A DNA stretch of 64,000 nt from Corylus avellana (GCF_901000735.1 NC_081543.1:10399921-10463920); one strand, 5' to 3'; shown: positions 1 to 12,194, counted from the stretch's first letter. Program-made: numbers and translations. Notes: a model not told the origin generated them from the letters alone.

Positions 1-468
1 CGAAGGAGATGAAATCGACCCATGTTTCAAATTCGGCCCTAAACCCCTTTTCCCATCTGGGTTGTCTTTCGAAGCTGGGAAATCCCCTTTTTCCTTTGAG
101 AAATCGGAGGCATACCCGGAAGGTGATTTCGGCTGGAAACCCATTTTCTCATCTGGGTCCTGTTTGTAATGCGAGAAAACTGCAGCATCTTCCTCATTAC
201 CATTACCAGACTGTGTGTCAGCCTTATCAGAGTTGTTGCGGTTGGTGTTTGTGTAGGGAGGTGGGCCTGAGGGTTTGGCTTTAGTGAGTGGGAAGGATTT
301 GAGTTTGCGAAAACGGGAATCGAGGTCGGCAGGGAGGACAGAAGAGTCGGTGAAAGAAGAGCAGTTGATGGCAGAGACTTGCTCCAGAACGCAGAGGTCT
401 TGTGCCTGCGAGATTAGCTCCTCCACTGCCGATTCGTCTGTGTCCGATAGGTACGAGAAATCGGCCAT
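1..468 (-). CDS. Conserved plant protein of unknown function, first exon (copy A, partial)
   Basis: Reading on the minus strand from an ATG at 466-468, the frame stays open to the window edge (156 codons). The protein starts MADFSYLSDTDESAVEEL and continues with a cysteine-containing stretch (CVLEQVSAINCSSF), an RFRKLKSFPL motif near residue 75, and a low-complexity Ser/Lys/Pro/Gly tail. From memory this acidic N-terminus followed by RFRKLKSFP is typical of a plant-only family without a known function. Open frames on the plus strand here are shadows of this exon. Upstream in-frame GTG codons (for example at 594) were not used as start, because plant nuclear genes use ATG. The remaining exons lie left of the window. 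Confidence 0.7.
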   Translation of the reverse strand, partial: MADFSYLSDTDESAVEELISQAQDLCVLEQVSAINCSSFTDSSVLPADLDSRFRKLKSFPLTKAKPSGPPPYTNTNRNNSDKADTQSGNGNEEDAAVFSHYKQDPDEKMGFQPKSPSGYASDFSKEKGDFPASKDNPDGKRGLGPNLKHGSISSPS

Positions 469-1529
469 TCTATTTCGTATATCGGAGATCCGAGCTTGCG
501 AGCTGTGGCTCTGTGTTGGTTCAATTTTGAGCTCTTTCAACTTTCCGGGGGCTTCGAGGCATAGCTCAGTGTTCACACCCCGGCTCTCAAGCACTGAGAG
601 AGGAAGAAGATGCGCCTAACGGCTAACTCATGCTTTTGGCATCTTTCACTTTCCAAGTTTCAACTTTTCAACGGGTGGGATCCACTTTCAGTCGAATAAG
701 GGCCCCACCGAGATTTTCTGTCATTTGCATTATTATTCTGCCTGATGTGAAAGATATGTAAAGTGAAAAGAAAATAAAATAAAAGAGAGAAATTTAATCG
801 ATAGTTAATTATAAATAAGGTATATATCTTATAAATTCATTAGTTAAGGTGTCAAAACAAAAAATTTTCTCAATTTTTTTTTCTTCGAATTTTTATTCCA
901 TACGTCAATTGAAAATGTAAATTTTAACTCCTACCATTACATGTTTTTTGAAATGTTCAACGCTTGTCAGTCTCAAACTAAATACATCATTTTATTACGT
1001 CAAAATATTAATTTTTTATTAATTTAATTTTTTTTTTTTAAAAATCGATTTAAAGAAAAAATCACGTTTTTAAATTATAAGCCATGCGTGCATTTTAAAA
1101 AACACATAAATGTTTGATTATTTGTTTAGAAATTGCATTTTAAAATCTTTATTTCACAAACGCTAGGCCCACTTGGATATGGCTATACTAGTAGGCCCAT
1201 TCAGTATAGGAGATAAGCTTAAAGCCCATTAATTTAAAAAGATCAACTAAAACAGCCCCCTACATAACATTAATCCTACGACTCTTAGCCCGTCATGAGG
1301 CAAGCATCCAAATGTCACAACATAAAAGGGACACTTTTTTCATATAAAGGAATCTACATTTCGAATTCTTTCTCTTAATTCCTCCCTCCCTCATTCTCTC
1401 ACTCTGGCTCTCCTCTCTCCCCCTCTCTACTATAGTTTTCTCACTTACAAATGACTAATTTAATCATCAGAGTATTTTTGATCTCGAAAGGGATCTTCAA
1501 ATCACGATGACTCTTTCTCTATTTTGCAG
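469..1529. promoter_or_regulatory. Shared divergent upstream region, copy A
   Basis: This AT-rich spacer lies between the minus-strand gene (start 468) and the plus-strand gene. On the plus side a TATA-like CATATAAAGG near 1339 is followed by a CT-rich tract (about 1366-1437) typical of plant 5' leaders. A short ATG frame at 1451 ends in AGA followed by GTATTT, a possible donor, and a good acceptor (ATTTTGCAG) ends at 1529. That intron would be only about 58 bases, so the true first exon is uncertain. Confidence 0.4.
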
Positions 1530-3279
1530 GAGGCTCCACCTTCAATCCGACCGTCCAAAAAATGCTATAATAGACGTAAAACGTCACGATGTGCTCAAAA
1601 GAAAGATAATGAAAAGTTTCACACGTGTGGTGATGTGGACATATTGGACAATAACAAAGGTAAACAAAAAATCAAGAACTCATCGCTGATGGCTCCTCAA
1701 CAAGTCATACCGATGTAGTGGCCCTGAATGCACAAAAGATCAGTGGAGTTATAAAGTTTGTGTTTTTGTTTCTAAGGCACCATGATTTTTTGGAAAACAT
1801 TTTGCAAATATTTTTCTTACAAAAAAATCAAAACTATTTTTTTAAAAAAAAAAAAAACAAAAAATGAGAATGGTTTGTCACACAACTCACAAGGTTATGT
1901 TCGGTAACACACTCTTCTACTTTCTTCTAAAAAAGTTAACTCCACCTTTCTTTTTTTTTCACAAAAAATTTTAAACTTTCTACTTTCTATCATATCAATC
2001 AATCTACTTCTTCCTTTCTCCTCTCAAAACTATTTATAATTTCTACAAAAAGTTCATAAGTAAATCAAATATAAAAAATTCATATTCCGTTGAGGCAAAA
2101 AATCAACAAATAACCACCTACACTTAGCCCTCGATTCGAGAAACCTACAAGACAACCAAACATCATAGTTGCGTGCCACGAAGGGGGGAGGAGGGCGGCA
2201 GCACTACCTCTAATGCTTAACTCAGTAAAGTATAGAAGTAAAAATGAAAGAGAGCATATATGAGTCTAGTCTCCTACTGACCATGTATATGTTAAATATC
2301 ATTTATGTTGTGCGCCTTCGTAAGAAAATTTTTCGTCAAACGGCCATTAATTTGGCCTTCAACTGTGCGGGTGGTTTTGATCTACCTTCCTTTAGTGAAT
2401 TATCTTTTTTAAGCAGGTGCATTCATTACTTTTCAAAGAAGATGATTGACTAATATGATGTTTTTCTTTTGAACACACGCAAGGTTAGATTTTAATAACC
2501 TCGTTAATCCTTTTAGGGCCGTATTTGAGCCGACTATCCTGTAAATTTGGCAGCCCGAGTCCTATTATCATTTTGAAACTTAGATGTGAATGCCCAATAG
2601 AATGTTAGATTTGGCTATTTCACACGTTAAATAGATTGGAAGTGGGGAAGATTAGGCCAAGGACCCAAGGGTGCCCTTCTTGAGCTTTGATGTGACCCTT
2701 TACCAAATCATTCTTCTTCTTTTTTTTTTTCAAAAAATATATAAATTCTCGAAGTTTTGAAGCATCATGCGCAAATGGGTCCCAACAACAAAGCAATTAT
2801 AAGAGGATGATGATCCAGCGGTGAGTGGGTCAAACACACCATATCTCCCCCCTCTCTGCAGATTAGCCATTAAAGGACTTTGAGTTTCTTCCACGGATGT
2901 GAAGGAAAACATGTTTTAGCCGACATATCTGGGTGTTCTTGTTTTATTGATCAGGTTGCTAATGGGCTCAGAGTCTCCACAAAGAGCAAAAACATGCTGC
3001 TTCTGGTTCTCCACAAAGAAGAAGATTGATGAGGTCTCAGGAGGATCAAACATGGAGGAAAAAGAGAAGTGGGAAAAGAAGGATGAAATATTATCCGACA
3101 TGAGCACTTTTTCTGTCAGAGAACAAGAAAGGAGGCTGAAGAAGGCATTGAAGGACGAGGAGAGGGTTAGTAGGGAGGCTGAGAAGGTTGTTCAATGGGT
3201 GAAGCAGGAATCATCAAGAATGGATGATTCTGTCATCAAATCTGTTCTAAATCATGATAAAGGAACAATTATTAAGTAA
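1530..3279 (+). CDS. Putative plus-strand relative of the unknown-function family (copy A)
   Basis: Two exons can be joined in phase. Exon 1530-1659 (43 codons plus one base, Lys/Arg/Cys rich, ends NNK) stops at a GTAAAC donor. Exon 2972-3279 starts after CTCAG and restores GAG, giving NNK-ESPQRAKTCCFWFSTKKK, and ends at TAA 3277-3279. The C-terminal part has DEILSDMSTFSVREQERRLK and then a charged, helix-forming stretch to KQESSRMDD. From memory the CFW-KK motif and the LSD-STFSV-EQ module are the C-terminal signature of the same plant family as the minus-strand gene next door. The 5' end is not established; an ATG at 2953 could start a shorter 108-codon product. Copy B of this gene is damaged. 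Confidence 0.45.
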
Positions 3280-4152
3280 TTCTTTTCATTCTATATAGTT
3301 TTTTTTTTTTGTTCAAGTTTGATGCATGGAAAAATGTACATGGCCCTCTCATGTGTTGTATTGAATTATTGTATTGTGAATATGATTTGATCTTGTCAAT
3401 TTAAGTTGTCACACATGGAAATGGTGTATGAAATTGAATCCCTTCTCCTTTTTTTTTTTGGAAAGTTCATGACTATGAATGCCATTAAAGTCCAATTCTT
3501 CCTTATTTAATCTAACCTCACTCAATTAATCGAATTAATCGGATCTTCAATTTTAACTAAATGGGATGCGACACATTACTTTGCAATAAATTTATTCATG
3601 AATATATTTTGGAGTTTAATGGGCTATTTAGGCAAGAGCCGCCATTGCTTACTGAAATTCAAAGAATACTTGAGAATTTTATTTTCTTAGAATAACCAAT
3701 ATTAGTCAAAGGAGTGGACATATTTGACATTCCACAGAATCATCAAAAGGTGTCTAATATTTAAATCAATAATTAGGCATGCTGAATATTAATAAATACA
3801 ACCCAAAAATATTTTTTTCACCCTTCATTTGAATGAATGGGGGGTTTCGTCTCTGATGGGATAAAGATCTTCCGAAATTGATTGGTAATTACTCTCTGTC
3901 ATCATGGGACCCATCAGAAGCTTCAATGGAAGTATCCCAATGACGATGAACTAATTACAGGTAACATAAATGTTTATATATATATATATATAAAATTATT
4001 AGCGTCAATAATTTGTTTATATTTTATTATAAATTCAATAGATCAATCATTAAATTTGTACGATTTACCATTGACTTATAAGAAATCCATATATAATTAT
4101 ATATATATGGCTAGGAATGATTTGTATCAATATTTTTTTTCATATCTTGCTC

Positions 4153-4192
<40 letters not shown>

Positions 4193-5551
4193 ATATGTTT
4201 TTTTTGAAATTTCACTTTTCAGTCTTAGAATGATATCAAAGTTTCAACAAAGTGCAAACTTTGTCAGCATCGTTTTGTTAAGTGGGCCGTTTCTAATTTA
4301 GTGATTGGAAACATTTCCAAAACATCTTCATTTTCTCTTCAATTAAGATTAGTAGTAGAAAGGGTACAACTAGTGGTAGTGGTTTCGTAGTCTTAAGAAA
4401 ATTTTGATGAGATTAGGCAATTACTAGGGTATGAATTTGACTCTCCGTAATGGAGAATCACTCACACTAAGCTTAATTAATATTAACCACCTTAAGAATC
4501 ATTAATTTCCTACGAAACTGAGTCAAGTTAGGGAGCTCAATCAGTTGAAAGAGCCTTCGGTTTCTACTTTCGAAACCCCTTATTGGTGTGTGTGTGAGTG
4601 TGAGAATTGTTGGGCCTTGAAGCTCCAATGGGCCCTACTGACCTTTTATGACTCAATAAAATTATGTGAAGTAATTTTTAAATTCAAAGGATTTATTTGC
4701 GGTTCAATAAAATCACATTAACTAATTTTGTAATATTTCCATAACTAATAAACTAACCCTTTTTTTTTGGGAGGGGGGGGGGGGGGGATATCTATAATCT
4801 TTCAAAATGATATGGTTTAATTTATGCTAATATTATTCACAGAAATGAAATAATTAATAAACCGCATATATATATATTAGCTCCAATTTTTGCTGGCCAC
4901 TTGGGAAATTCTGGATGAACAAGAAGATATTGAAAATCTCATGTCTTTAAAGGAATTCTAACACACCCAGCAAAAATGACATTAAAAACCCGTGATTAAA
5001 TTTGGAAAAATCAGATATTTTTGAAATCATTAAATGTGAAAATTAAATTAGCAGATATTTGACACGGGAATATCCGAATATGTATTTGGCGTGAAGGTTA
5101 ATTAAATTAATATAAGCAGCAAATATTGCACAAGAATATAAGCAAAATCAGTAGAATATAAGCTTTTCTTTCATATATAATGGAAAATTTCACTTTTAAC
5201 TCCCTAAACTTTTATCCTTTTTGCAATTATCCCTTAAAGTTCAAAAACTCTCAATTGAGTAAGTGTATCAAACTTCCATTTTTTTGCAATGTGACCAATC
5301 CATTAAGTTTTTTTTACTAAACCCGGTCAAAATTCTCAAAATACCAAAAAAAAATTATTATAAAAAAATAACATAAAAATTACAAATATTCTGGTGTTGG
5401 TCAAGATTTAATAGAATTTGTAAAAATACCCACACGCCTAAATCTTTGCAATTTTTATTAAAAAAAAAAAAAGAGTATTTTGAGAATTTTGACATAATTT
5501 AATGGAAAATACTTATAACATATGTGTGACATTGTTAAAAGTTTGGATACA
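3280..5551. other. Non-coding spacer, copy A (absent from copy B behind a gap)
   Basis: No gene is supported here. It is AT-rich, with TA microsatellites near 3975-3992 and 4160-4188, a run of eight T followed by an almost pure G run (about 4769-4787), and an AT-rich repeat-like stretch at 5180-5550. The part up to 5326 falls in the 100-N gap of copy B. The G run is a plausible reason for an assembly break. Confidence 0.6.
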
Positions 5552-6227
5552 TAAATTTTAGAGAAAAATATAAAAAAAAACCCCCAAAACGACCAGATGT
5601 TTGCAATATAGCCTCATAATGTTCAAAAAGTACTAAAGTAGCCCCCCAAACTACCAAAATGTATCAAAAAGTCCACTTATTATTTTTTTTTATATTCCTA
5701 TAACACCCCTATTCTTTTAACAAATAAAATAATAAAATAATTGTAAAAAAAAAAAAAAAAACCAAAAAAATAGTGAAAAATTAAAAAAAAAACCAATGGG
5801 CGAATAAATACAAAAAAAGAGAGAGTTTTTTGGAATAAATAAATAATTAGTCACTGTAGTTGGCATAAATTACAAATTGCTTCATGTCGTATTAAAGTAA
5901 AATCAATGGGCGGATAAAAACAATTTTTAGTCACTGTAGTTGGCCTAAATTATTTATTTATTCCAAAAAACTTTTTTTTTTTTTGTTGTATTTATTCGCC
6001 AATTGGTTTTTTTGTATTTTTAAAAAATTGTTTAGTTTTTTTTACAATTATTTTATTAGTTTATTTGTTAAAAGAATAGGGATATTATAGAAGTATAAAA
6101 AAATAAGTAGCTATTTCAATACATTTTGGTAATTTGGGGATACTTTAGTACTTTTTGAACATTATAGAGCTATATTGCAAACAACTAGTAATTTGGAGGA
6201 CTTTTTTATATTTTACCCAAAATTTTA
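5552..6227. mobile_element. Foldback MITE (Mutator-like, 9-bp target duplication), copy A
   Basis: The two halves are inverted repeats of each other. The left end carries TTTGCAATATAGCC and TTCAAAAAGTACTAAAGTA, and the right end carries the reverse complement of both. The element runs 5561-6218. It is flanked by TAAATTTTA (5552-5560) and AAAATTTTA (6219-6227). Copy B has a perfect 9-bp pair. A 9-bp duplication with long inverted termini and no coding capacity suggests a non-autonomous Mutator-type element. Confidence 0.8.
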
Positions 6228-6294
6228 TTAAGTTTCTCCTATAAATAATAATGTTTGGCGACATCGTTTGCCGCGTGCTGCCAATAATCTGGTG

Positions 6295-6561
6295 ATGGCT
6301 TCTTCCTCCGATTTATCAAAGAAAAAAGAAAAGGAGAGTGGTGAGAGCTCTGATGGGGTCAAAAATGGCACAATTAAGATGACGGGGGAAACAAAAAAGA
6401 ACTGTAATTATGGGGGAAAGAATCCTGCCTTAGTTGCTCAGCTCAATCAACATAAGAAGCTTGTGGCTGAGGCTAAAAAGCAGCGGGACAAGGCAAACAA
6501 ATTTGTCCAAATTGTCACACAAAAGCTTGCCAAGATGAACACATCCAACTCTGTGAATTGA
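6295..6561 (+). CDS. Small hypothetical reading frame, 88 codons (copy A)
   Basis: An ATG at 6295 opens an 88-codon frame that is very rich in Lys, Ser and Glu. Its second half (VAQLNQHKKLVAEAKKQRD and on) would form a helix or coiled coil. The frame continues upstream without a stop through a TTG codon, so it could be a last exon. It is kept intact in copy B (12262-12528), with only Thr to Met and Asn to His changes plus one silent change. It starts about 70 bases after the right end of a foldback element. I recognise no family; it could be a captured gene fragment. Confidence 0.35.
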   Translation: MASSSDLSKKKEKESGESSDGVKNGTIKMTGETKKNCNYGGKNPALVAQLNQHKKLVAEAKKQRDKANKFVQIVTQKLAKMNTSNSVN

Positions 6562-7964
6562 TCATGATTAAATATATTTAATTTGCTTCATATATATAAT
6601 CATGTTTTTACTATTTTATTTCCAATAATTATAACTACATATAATTAAATTTATTTACTTTTATCTCCTATGCTTTACTTTTATATGAAAAATATATGTT
6701 TTCTTATAGATTTTCTTTAGACAATTTGCAAACTCATGTGATGAGTCTCTTATTAACTAATACATGCATGTATTATACACAAATAGCCGATGCGGTGTAA
6801 AACCTTATTTTACAGTTTTTAATAGGTAAAAATATTATATATAATGGAGATGAAAACGTTGTAGTTTTAATTCAAATCAATTTCATGAACTTTTTTGTAT
6901 TCATTCTAACTTTACGCTCACCATCCACCACCGAACCCCCTCCCCAACCTACATCTGAGCTCTCAACACCGGAGTCTTTAATCCCAACCAAAACAGTAGC
7001 TGATTTTATTTATGGGTATTTTGTCTATGAGATATTTTGTTAAGAGAAAGAAAATTATTTGGTGCGAAGCATAATATTATTTTTTTGGCGTTTTAAGCTG
7101 AAGTGTCTCCTTCTTATTAATTGGAGGGTGCCAAACACCCGGTTTACATTATGACCTGATCAAGTTATTCTCTTACACACAATCTCATCCTTTTTGTTTT
7201 AGCAAGGAAAAAAAAAACTTAAAAAATAAAATAAAATAATTAAAGCCATAGAAGAATCCCTTATTATCATGATCATTCTATATGGACTCAAACACTCAAA
7301 CACTCAACTGAAAACTAGTCATAGGTTAGCGGAGGTTTTAGGTGATGTTGTATCCTTATAGCTTCGACTATAATTTGCATTTTCAGGGCTTTGTACTCCT
7401 GCAATGTAAGAACTTTATGCTCGTGATTATTATCAATGAAATTGGAATGTATTTCTTTCAAAAAAAAAAAAAAAACACTCAACCAAACCATTTCCTCTAT
7501 GAATTAAGTAAGAACTACTACCATGATGTTTCTTTTGTACGTCACTAAAGATATAATACAGATCATATAATGGTATGACACAACGCATACACAAAAGGCA
7601 AATTCTCTTTACATTTATTTACTCCAACATTTCAATACAAATGGCCCCCAGAGGGTGGTTGAGGGGGGTAGTTTGGGGTTGATTTTAGCCCATATATCCA
7701 CATTTTTCAACCTCAAGTGTTGTTACTCTTTATAGTCATTTAGATATCTGTTATACAGTATAGTATTGCGGTCCTCCACCCATTTTCTTATTTTACAAAA
7801 TCACCATTTGATTTGTCGGGTCTATGTCATGGGTTTCACAGATTTAATGATGATTTCACAAAGAGAAATATTATAGGCACCAAATTTTTTACAAGGAGAT
7901 GGATACTAAAATGATGTGAAATTTATTCATTGCTACTCGTAAGACTTTCCTTTATGAATTGTTT
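6562..7964. other. Non-coding spacer, copy A
   Basis: AT-rich sequence with poly-A and poly-T runs and no supported gene. It is matched in copy B (12529-13741), with small indels; a stretch near 7290-7480 is shorter in copy B. Confidence 0.55.
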
Positions 7965-8237
7965 GGGTAAATATATTATTAGTCACTGAGTCAACTTGCT
8001 AAAACTGTAAAATCCCTAATTTTTTTTTAGACTTTTTACTTCATGGGTAAATTGAAATGCCAAATAAATCTCTACCATTAAATTTTTTCAAATTTGTGTA
8101 ACGCCCGTTGGTCTCAATTAAAACCAACCATTTTGCAACCTCAGTATAATAATTTTTTATTAATTTAATTTAAAAATTAAATCTAAAAAATATTTTTTTT
8201 TTTGAAGGGATGGCTAGCGGTGGGGCTGCCACCCCTG
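7965..8237. mobile_element. Left half of a GC-cored foldback MITE, cut by the gap
   Basis: Starts GGGTAAATATATTATTAG and runs to the GC-rich centre (GGTGGGGCTGCCACCCCTG), where the N gap begins. The intact element in copy B is at 13751-14375. The sequence stops at the centre of the hairpin, which is a typical place for an assembly to fail. Confidence 0.85.
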
Positions 8238-8337
8238 NNNNNNNNNNNNNNNNNNNNNNNNNNNNNNNNNNNNNNNNNNNNNNNNNNNNNNNNNNNNNNN
8301 NNNNNNNNNNNNNNNNNNNNNNNNNNNNNNNNNNNNN
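8238..8337. other. Assembly gap (100 N) between the two duplicated copies
   Basis: Exactly 100 N. Left of it copy A ends inside a hairpin; right of it copy B begins inside the first exon of the minus-strand gene. The round number indicates a gap of unknown true size. Confidence 0.99.
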
Positions 8338-8351
8338 GAGAAATCGGCCAT
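8338..8351 (-). pseudogene. First codons of the unknown-function gene, copy B (truncated by gap)
   Basis: Only the start (ATG at 8349-8351, M-A-D-F) of the copy B gene is visible before the N gap. The upstream region 8352-9432 matches copy A. Whether copy B is a full gene cannot be seen; 'pseudogene' here only means an incomplete visible copy. Confidence 0.5.
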
Positions 8352-9273
8352 TCTATTTCGTATATCGGAGATCCGAGCTTGCGAGCTGTGGCTCTGTGTT
8401 GGTTCAATTTTGAGCTCTTTCAACTTTCCGGGGGCTTCGAGGCATAGCTCAGTGTTCACACTCCGGCTCTCAAGCACTGAGAGAGGAAGAAGATGCGCCT
8501 AACGGCTAACTCATGCTTTTGGCATCTTACACTTTCCAAGTTTCAACTTTTCAACGGGTGGGATCCACTTTCAGTCGAATAAGGGCCCCACCGAGATTTT
8601 CTGTCATTTGCATTATTATTCTGCCTGATGTGAAAGATATGTAAAGTGAAAAGAAAATAAAATAAAAGAGAGAAATTTAATCGATAGTTAATTATAAATA
8701 AGGTATATATCTTATAAATTCATTATTTAAGGCGTCAAAATAAAAAATTTTCTCAATTTTTTTTTCTTCGAATTTTTATTCCATACGTCAATTGAAAATG
8801 TAAATTTTAACTCTTACCATTACATTTTTTTTTTTTTTGAAATGTTCAACGCTAGTCAGTCTCAAACTAAATACATCATTTTATCACGTCAAAATATTAA
8901 TTTTTTATTAATTTAATTTTTTTTAAAAAAACCAATTTAAAGAAAAAACCACGTTTTTAAATTATAAGCTATGAGTGCATTTTAAAAAACACATAAATGT
9001 TTGATTTTTTTTTTAGAAATTACATTTTAAAATCTTTATTTCTCAAACACTAAGCCCACTTGGATATGGCTATACCACTAGGCCCACTCAGTATAGGAGA
9101 TAAGCTTAAAGCCCATTAATTTAAAAAATCAACTAAAACAGCCCACTACATAACAATAATCCTACGACTCTTAGCCCATCATGAGGCAAGTCCAAATGTC
9201 ACAACATAAAAGGGACACTTTTTCATATAAAGGAATCTACATCCCGAATTCCTTCTCTTAATTCCTCCCTCCC

Positions 9274-9308
<35 letters not shown>

Positions 9309-9432
9309 GACTCTCCTCTCCCCCCTCTCTCTACTACAGTTTTCTCACTTACAAATGACTAATTTAATCATCAGAGTATTTTTGATCCAGAAAGGATCTT
9401 CAGATCACGATGACTCTTTCTCTATTTTGCAG

Positions 9433-11162
9433 GAGGCTCCACCTTCAATCTGACCGTCCAAAAAAAATGCTATAATAGACGTAAATCGTCGCTTTGTGCT
9501 AAAAAGAAAGATAATGAAAAGTTTCACACGTGTGGTGATGTGGACATATTGGACAATAACAAAGGTAAACAAAAAATCAAGAACTCATGGCTCCTCAATA
9601 ATTCATACCGATGTAGTGGCCCTGAATGCACAAAAGATCAGTGGAGTTATAAAGTTTGTGTTTTTGTTTCTAAGGCACCATGATTTTTTGGAAAACATTT
9701 TGCAAATATTTTTCTTACAAAAAAATCAAAACTATTTAAAAAAAAAAAAAAACAAAAAATGAGAATGGTTTGTCACATACAACTCACAAGGTTATGTTCG
9801 GTAACACACTCTTCTACTTTCTTCTAAAAAAGTCAACTTCACCTTTTTTCTTTTTTTTTTTTTTTCACAAAAAATTTTAAACTTTCTACTTTCTACTTTC
9901 TATCATATCAATCAATCTACTTCTTCCTTTCTCCTCTCAAAACTATTTATAATTTCTACAAAAAGTTCAGAAGTAAATCAAATATAAAAAATTCATATTC
10001 CGTTGAGGCAGAAAATCAACAAATAACCACTTACACCTAGCCCTCGATCCGAGAAACCTACAAGACAACCAAACATCATAGTTGCGCGCCGCGAAGGGGG
10101 GAGGAGGGCGGCAGCACTACCTCAAATGCTTAACTCAGTAAAGTATAGAAGTAAAAATGAAAGAGAGCATATATGAGTCTAGTCTCCTACTGACCATGTA
10201 TATGTTAAATATCATTTATGTTGTGCGCCTTCGTAAGAAAATTTTTCGTCAAACGGCCATTAATTTGGCCTTCAACTGTGTGGGTGGTTTTGATCTACCT
10301 TCCTTTAGTGAATTATCTTTTTTAAGCAAGTGCATTCATTACTTTTCAAAGAAGATGATTGACTAATATGACGTTTTTCTTTTGAACACACGCAAGGTTA
10401 GATTTTAATAACCTCGTTAATCCTTTTAGGGCCGTATTTGAGCCGACTATCCTGTAAATTTGGCAGCCCGAGTCCTATTATCATTTTGAAACTTAGATGT
10501 GAATGCCCAATAGAATGTTAGATTTGGCTATTTCACACGTTAAATAGATTGGAAGTGGAGAAGATTAGGCCAAGGACCCAAGGGTGCCCTTCTTGAGCTT
10601 TGATGTGACCCTTTACCAAATCATTCTTCTTTTCTTTTTTTTTTTTCAAAAAATATATAAATTCTCGAAGTTTTGAAGCATCATGCGCAAATGGGTCCCA
10701 ACAACAAAGCAATTATAAGAGGATGATGATCCAGCGGTGAGTGGGTCAAACACACCATATCTCCCCCCTCTCTGCAGATTAGCCATTAAAGGACTTTGAG
10801 TTTCTTCCACGGATGTGAAGGAAAACATGTTTTAGCCGACATATCTGGGTGTTCTTGTTTTATTGATCAGGTTGCTAATGGGCTCAGAATCTCCACAAAG
10901 AGCAAAAACATGCTGCTTCTGGTTCTCCACGAAGAAGAAGATTGATGAGGTCTCAGGAGGATCAAACATGGAGGAAAAAGAGAAGTGGGAAAAGAAGGAT
11001 GAAATATTATCCGACATGAGCACTTTTTCTGTCAGAGAACAAGAAAGGAGGCTGAAGAAGGCATTGAAGGAAGAGGAGAGGGTTAGTAGGGAGGCTGAGA
11101 AGGTTGTTCAATGGGTGAAGCAGGAATCATCAAGAATGGATGATTCTGTCATCAAATCTGTT
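9433..11162 (+). pseudogene. Damaged copy B of the plus-strand relative
   Basis: The exon equivalent to 1530-1659 lies at 9433-9564 and is two bases longer, because a run of six A has become eight. A C to T change just before it turns CGA into TGA, so the frame stops after EAPPSI. The second exon starts at 10888 with the same splice signal and keeps the CCFW and LSDMSTFSV motifs up to the N gap at 11163. If the copy A exon model is right, copy B cannot make the full protein; translation from an internal ATG at 10869 remains possible. Confidence 0.5.
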
Positions 11163-11262
11163 NNNNNNNNNNNNNNNNNNNNNNNNNNNNNNNNNNNNNN
11201 NNNNNNNNNNNNNNNNNNNNNNNNNNNNNNNNNNNNNNNNNNNNNNNNNNNNNNNNNNNNNN
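11163..11262. other. Assembly gap (100 N) inside copy B
   Basis: Replaces the segment equivalent to 3247-5326 of copy A (2080 bases there), so the true gap is probably about 2 kb rather than 100 bases. Confidence 0.97.
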
Positions 11263-11488
11263 TCAAAATTCTCAAAATACAAAAAAAAAAAATTTATTAT
11301 AAAAAAATAACATAAAATTACAAATATTCTGGCGTTGGTCAAGATTTAATGGAATTTGTAAAAATACCCACACGCCTAAATCTTTGCAATTTTTATTAAA
11401 AAAAAAAGGGGGTCTTTTGAGAATTTTGACATAATTTAACGGAACATACTTATAACAAAGGGGTGACATTGTTAAAAGTTTGGATACA

Positions 11489-12194
11489 TAAATTTTAGAG
11501 AAAAATATAAAAAAAGCCCCCAAAACTACAAGATGTTTGCAATATAGCCTAATAATGTTCAAAAAGTACTAAAGCAGCCCCCTAAACTACAAAAATGTAT
11601 CAAAAATGCCACTTATTTTTTTATATTCCTATAATACCCCTATTCTTTTAACAAATAAAATAATAAAATAATTGTAAAAAAAAAAACCCAAAAACCAAAA
11701 AATTAGTGAAAAAAAAACCAATGGGCGAATAAATACAAAAAAAAAAAAGAAAAAAGTTTTTTGGAATAAATAAATAATTAGTCACTTTAATTGGCTTAAA
11801 TTACAAATTGCTTCATGTCCTATTAAAGTAAAATCAATGGGCGAATAAAAAAAACTTTTAGTCACTGTAGTTGGCCTAAATTAGTCACTATAGTTGGCAT
11901 AAATTATTTATTTATTTCAAAAAACTTTTTTTTTATTGTATTTATTCGCCAATTGGTTTTTTTTTTTTTTTTTTTGTATTTTTAAAAAATTGTTTAGTTT
12001 TTTTTTACAATTATTTTATTATTTTATTTGTTAAAAGAATAGGGGTATTATAGGAATATATATGAAAAAATAAGTAGCTATTTTGATACATTTTGATAAT
12101 TTGGGGATATTTTAGTACTTTTTGAACATTATGGAGCTATATTGCAAACAACTAGTAATTTGGAGGACTTTTTTATATTTTACCCTAAATTTTA
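11489..12194. mobile_element. Foldback MITE with perfect 9-bp target duplication, copy B
   Basis: Same element as 5561-6218. The body is 11498-12185 and the flanks are TAAATTTTA at 11489-11497 and TAAATTTTA at 12186-12194. The terminal inverted arms share TTTGCAATATAGC and TTCAAAAAGTACTAAAG. Confidence 0.85.

Larger units (their letters stand above)
1..8237 (+). repeat. Direct duplication, copy A
   Basis: From 455 to 8237 this block matches 8338-14023 almost base for base, in the same order and orientation. It includes the minus-strand exon, the plus-strand gene, the foldback element, the 88-codon frame and the left half of a GC-cored foldback element. Positions shift by about 7883 at the left, 7916 near 3 kb and 5967 after 5.3 kb, because copy B has a gap where copy A has 3247-5326. 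The two copies differ by scattered substitutions and by homopolymer and microsatellite lengths. Confidence 0.95.

Noticed and set aside
9..619. Plus-strand open frames over the first 600 bases
   Set aside because: They are shadows of the minus-strand exon starting at 468, which has the family-like sequence and correct start context.
2244..2453. 69-codon frame present in both duplicated copies
   Set aside because: Its conservation follows from the duplication; composition and lack of motifs give no support for coding.
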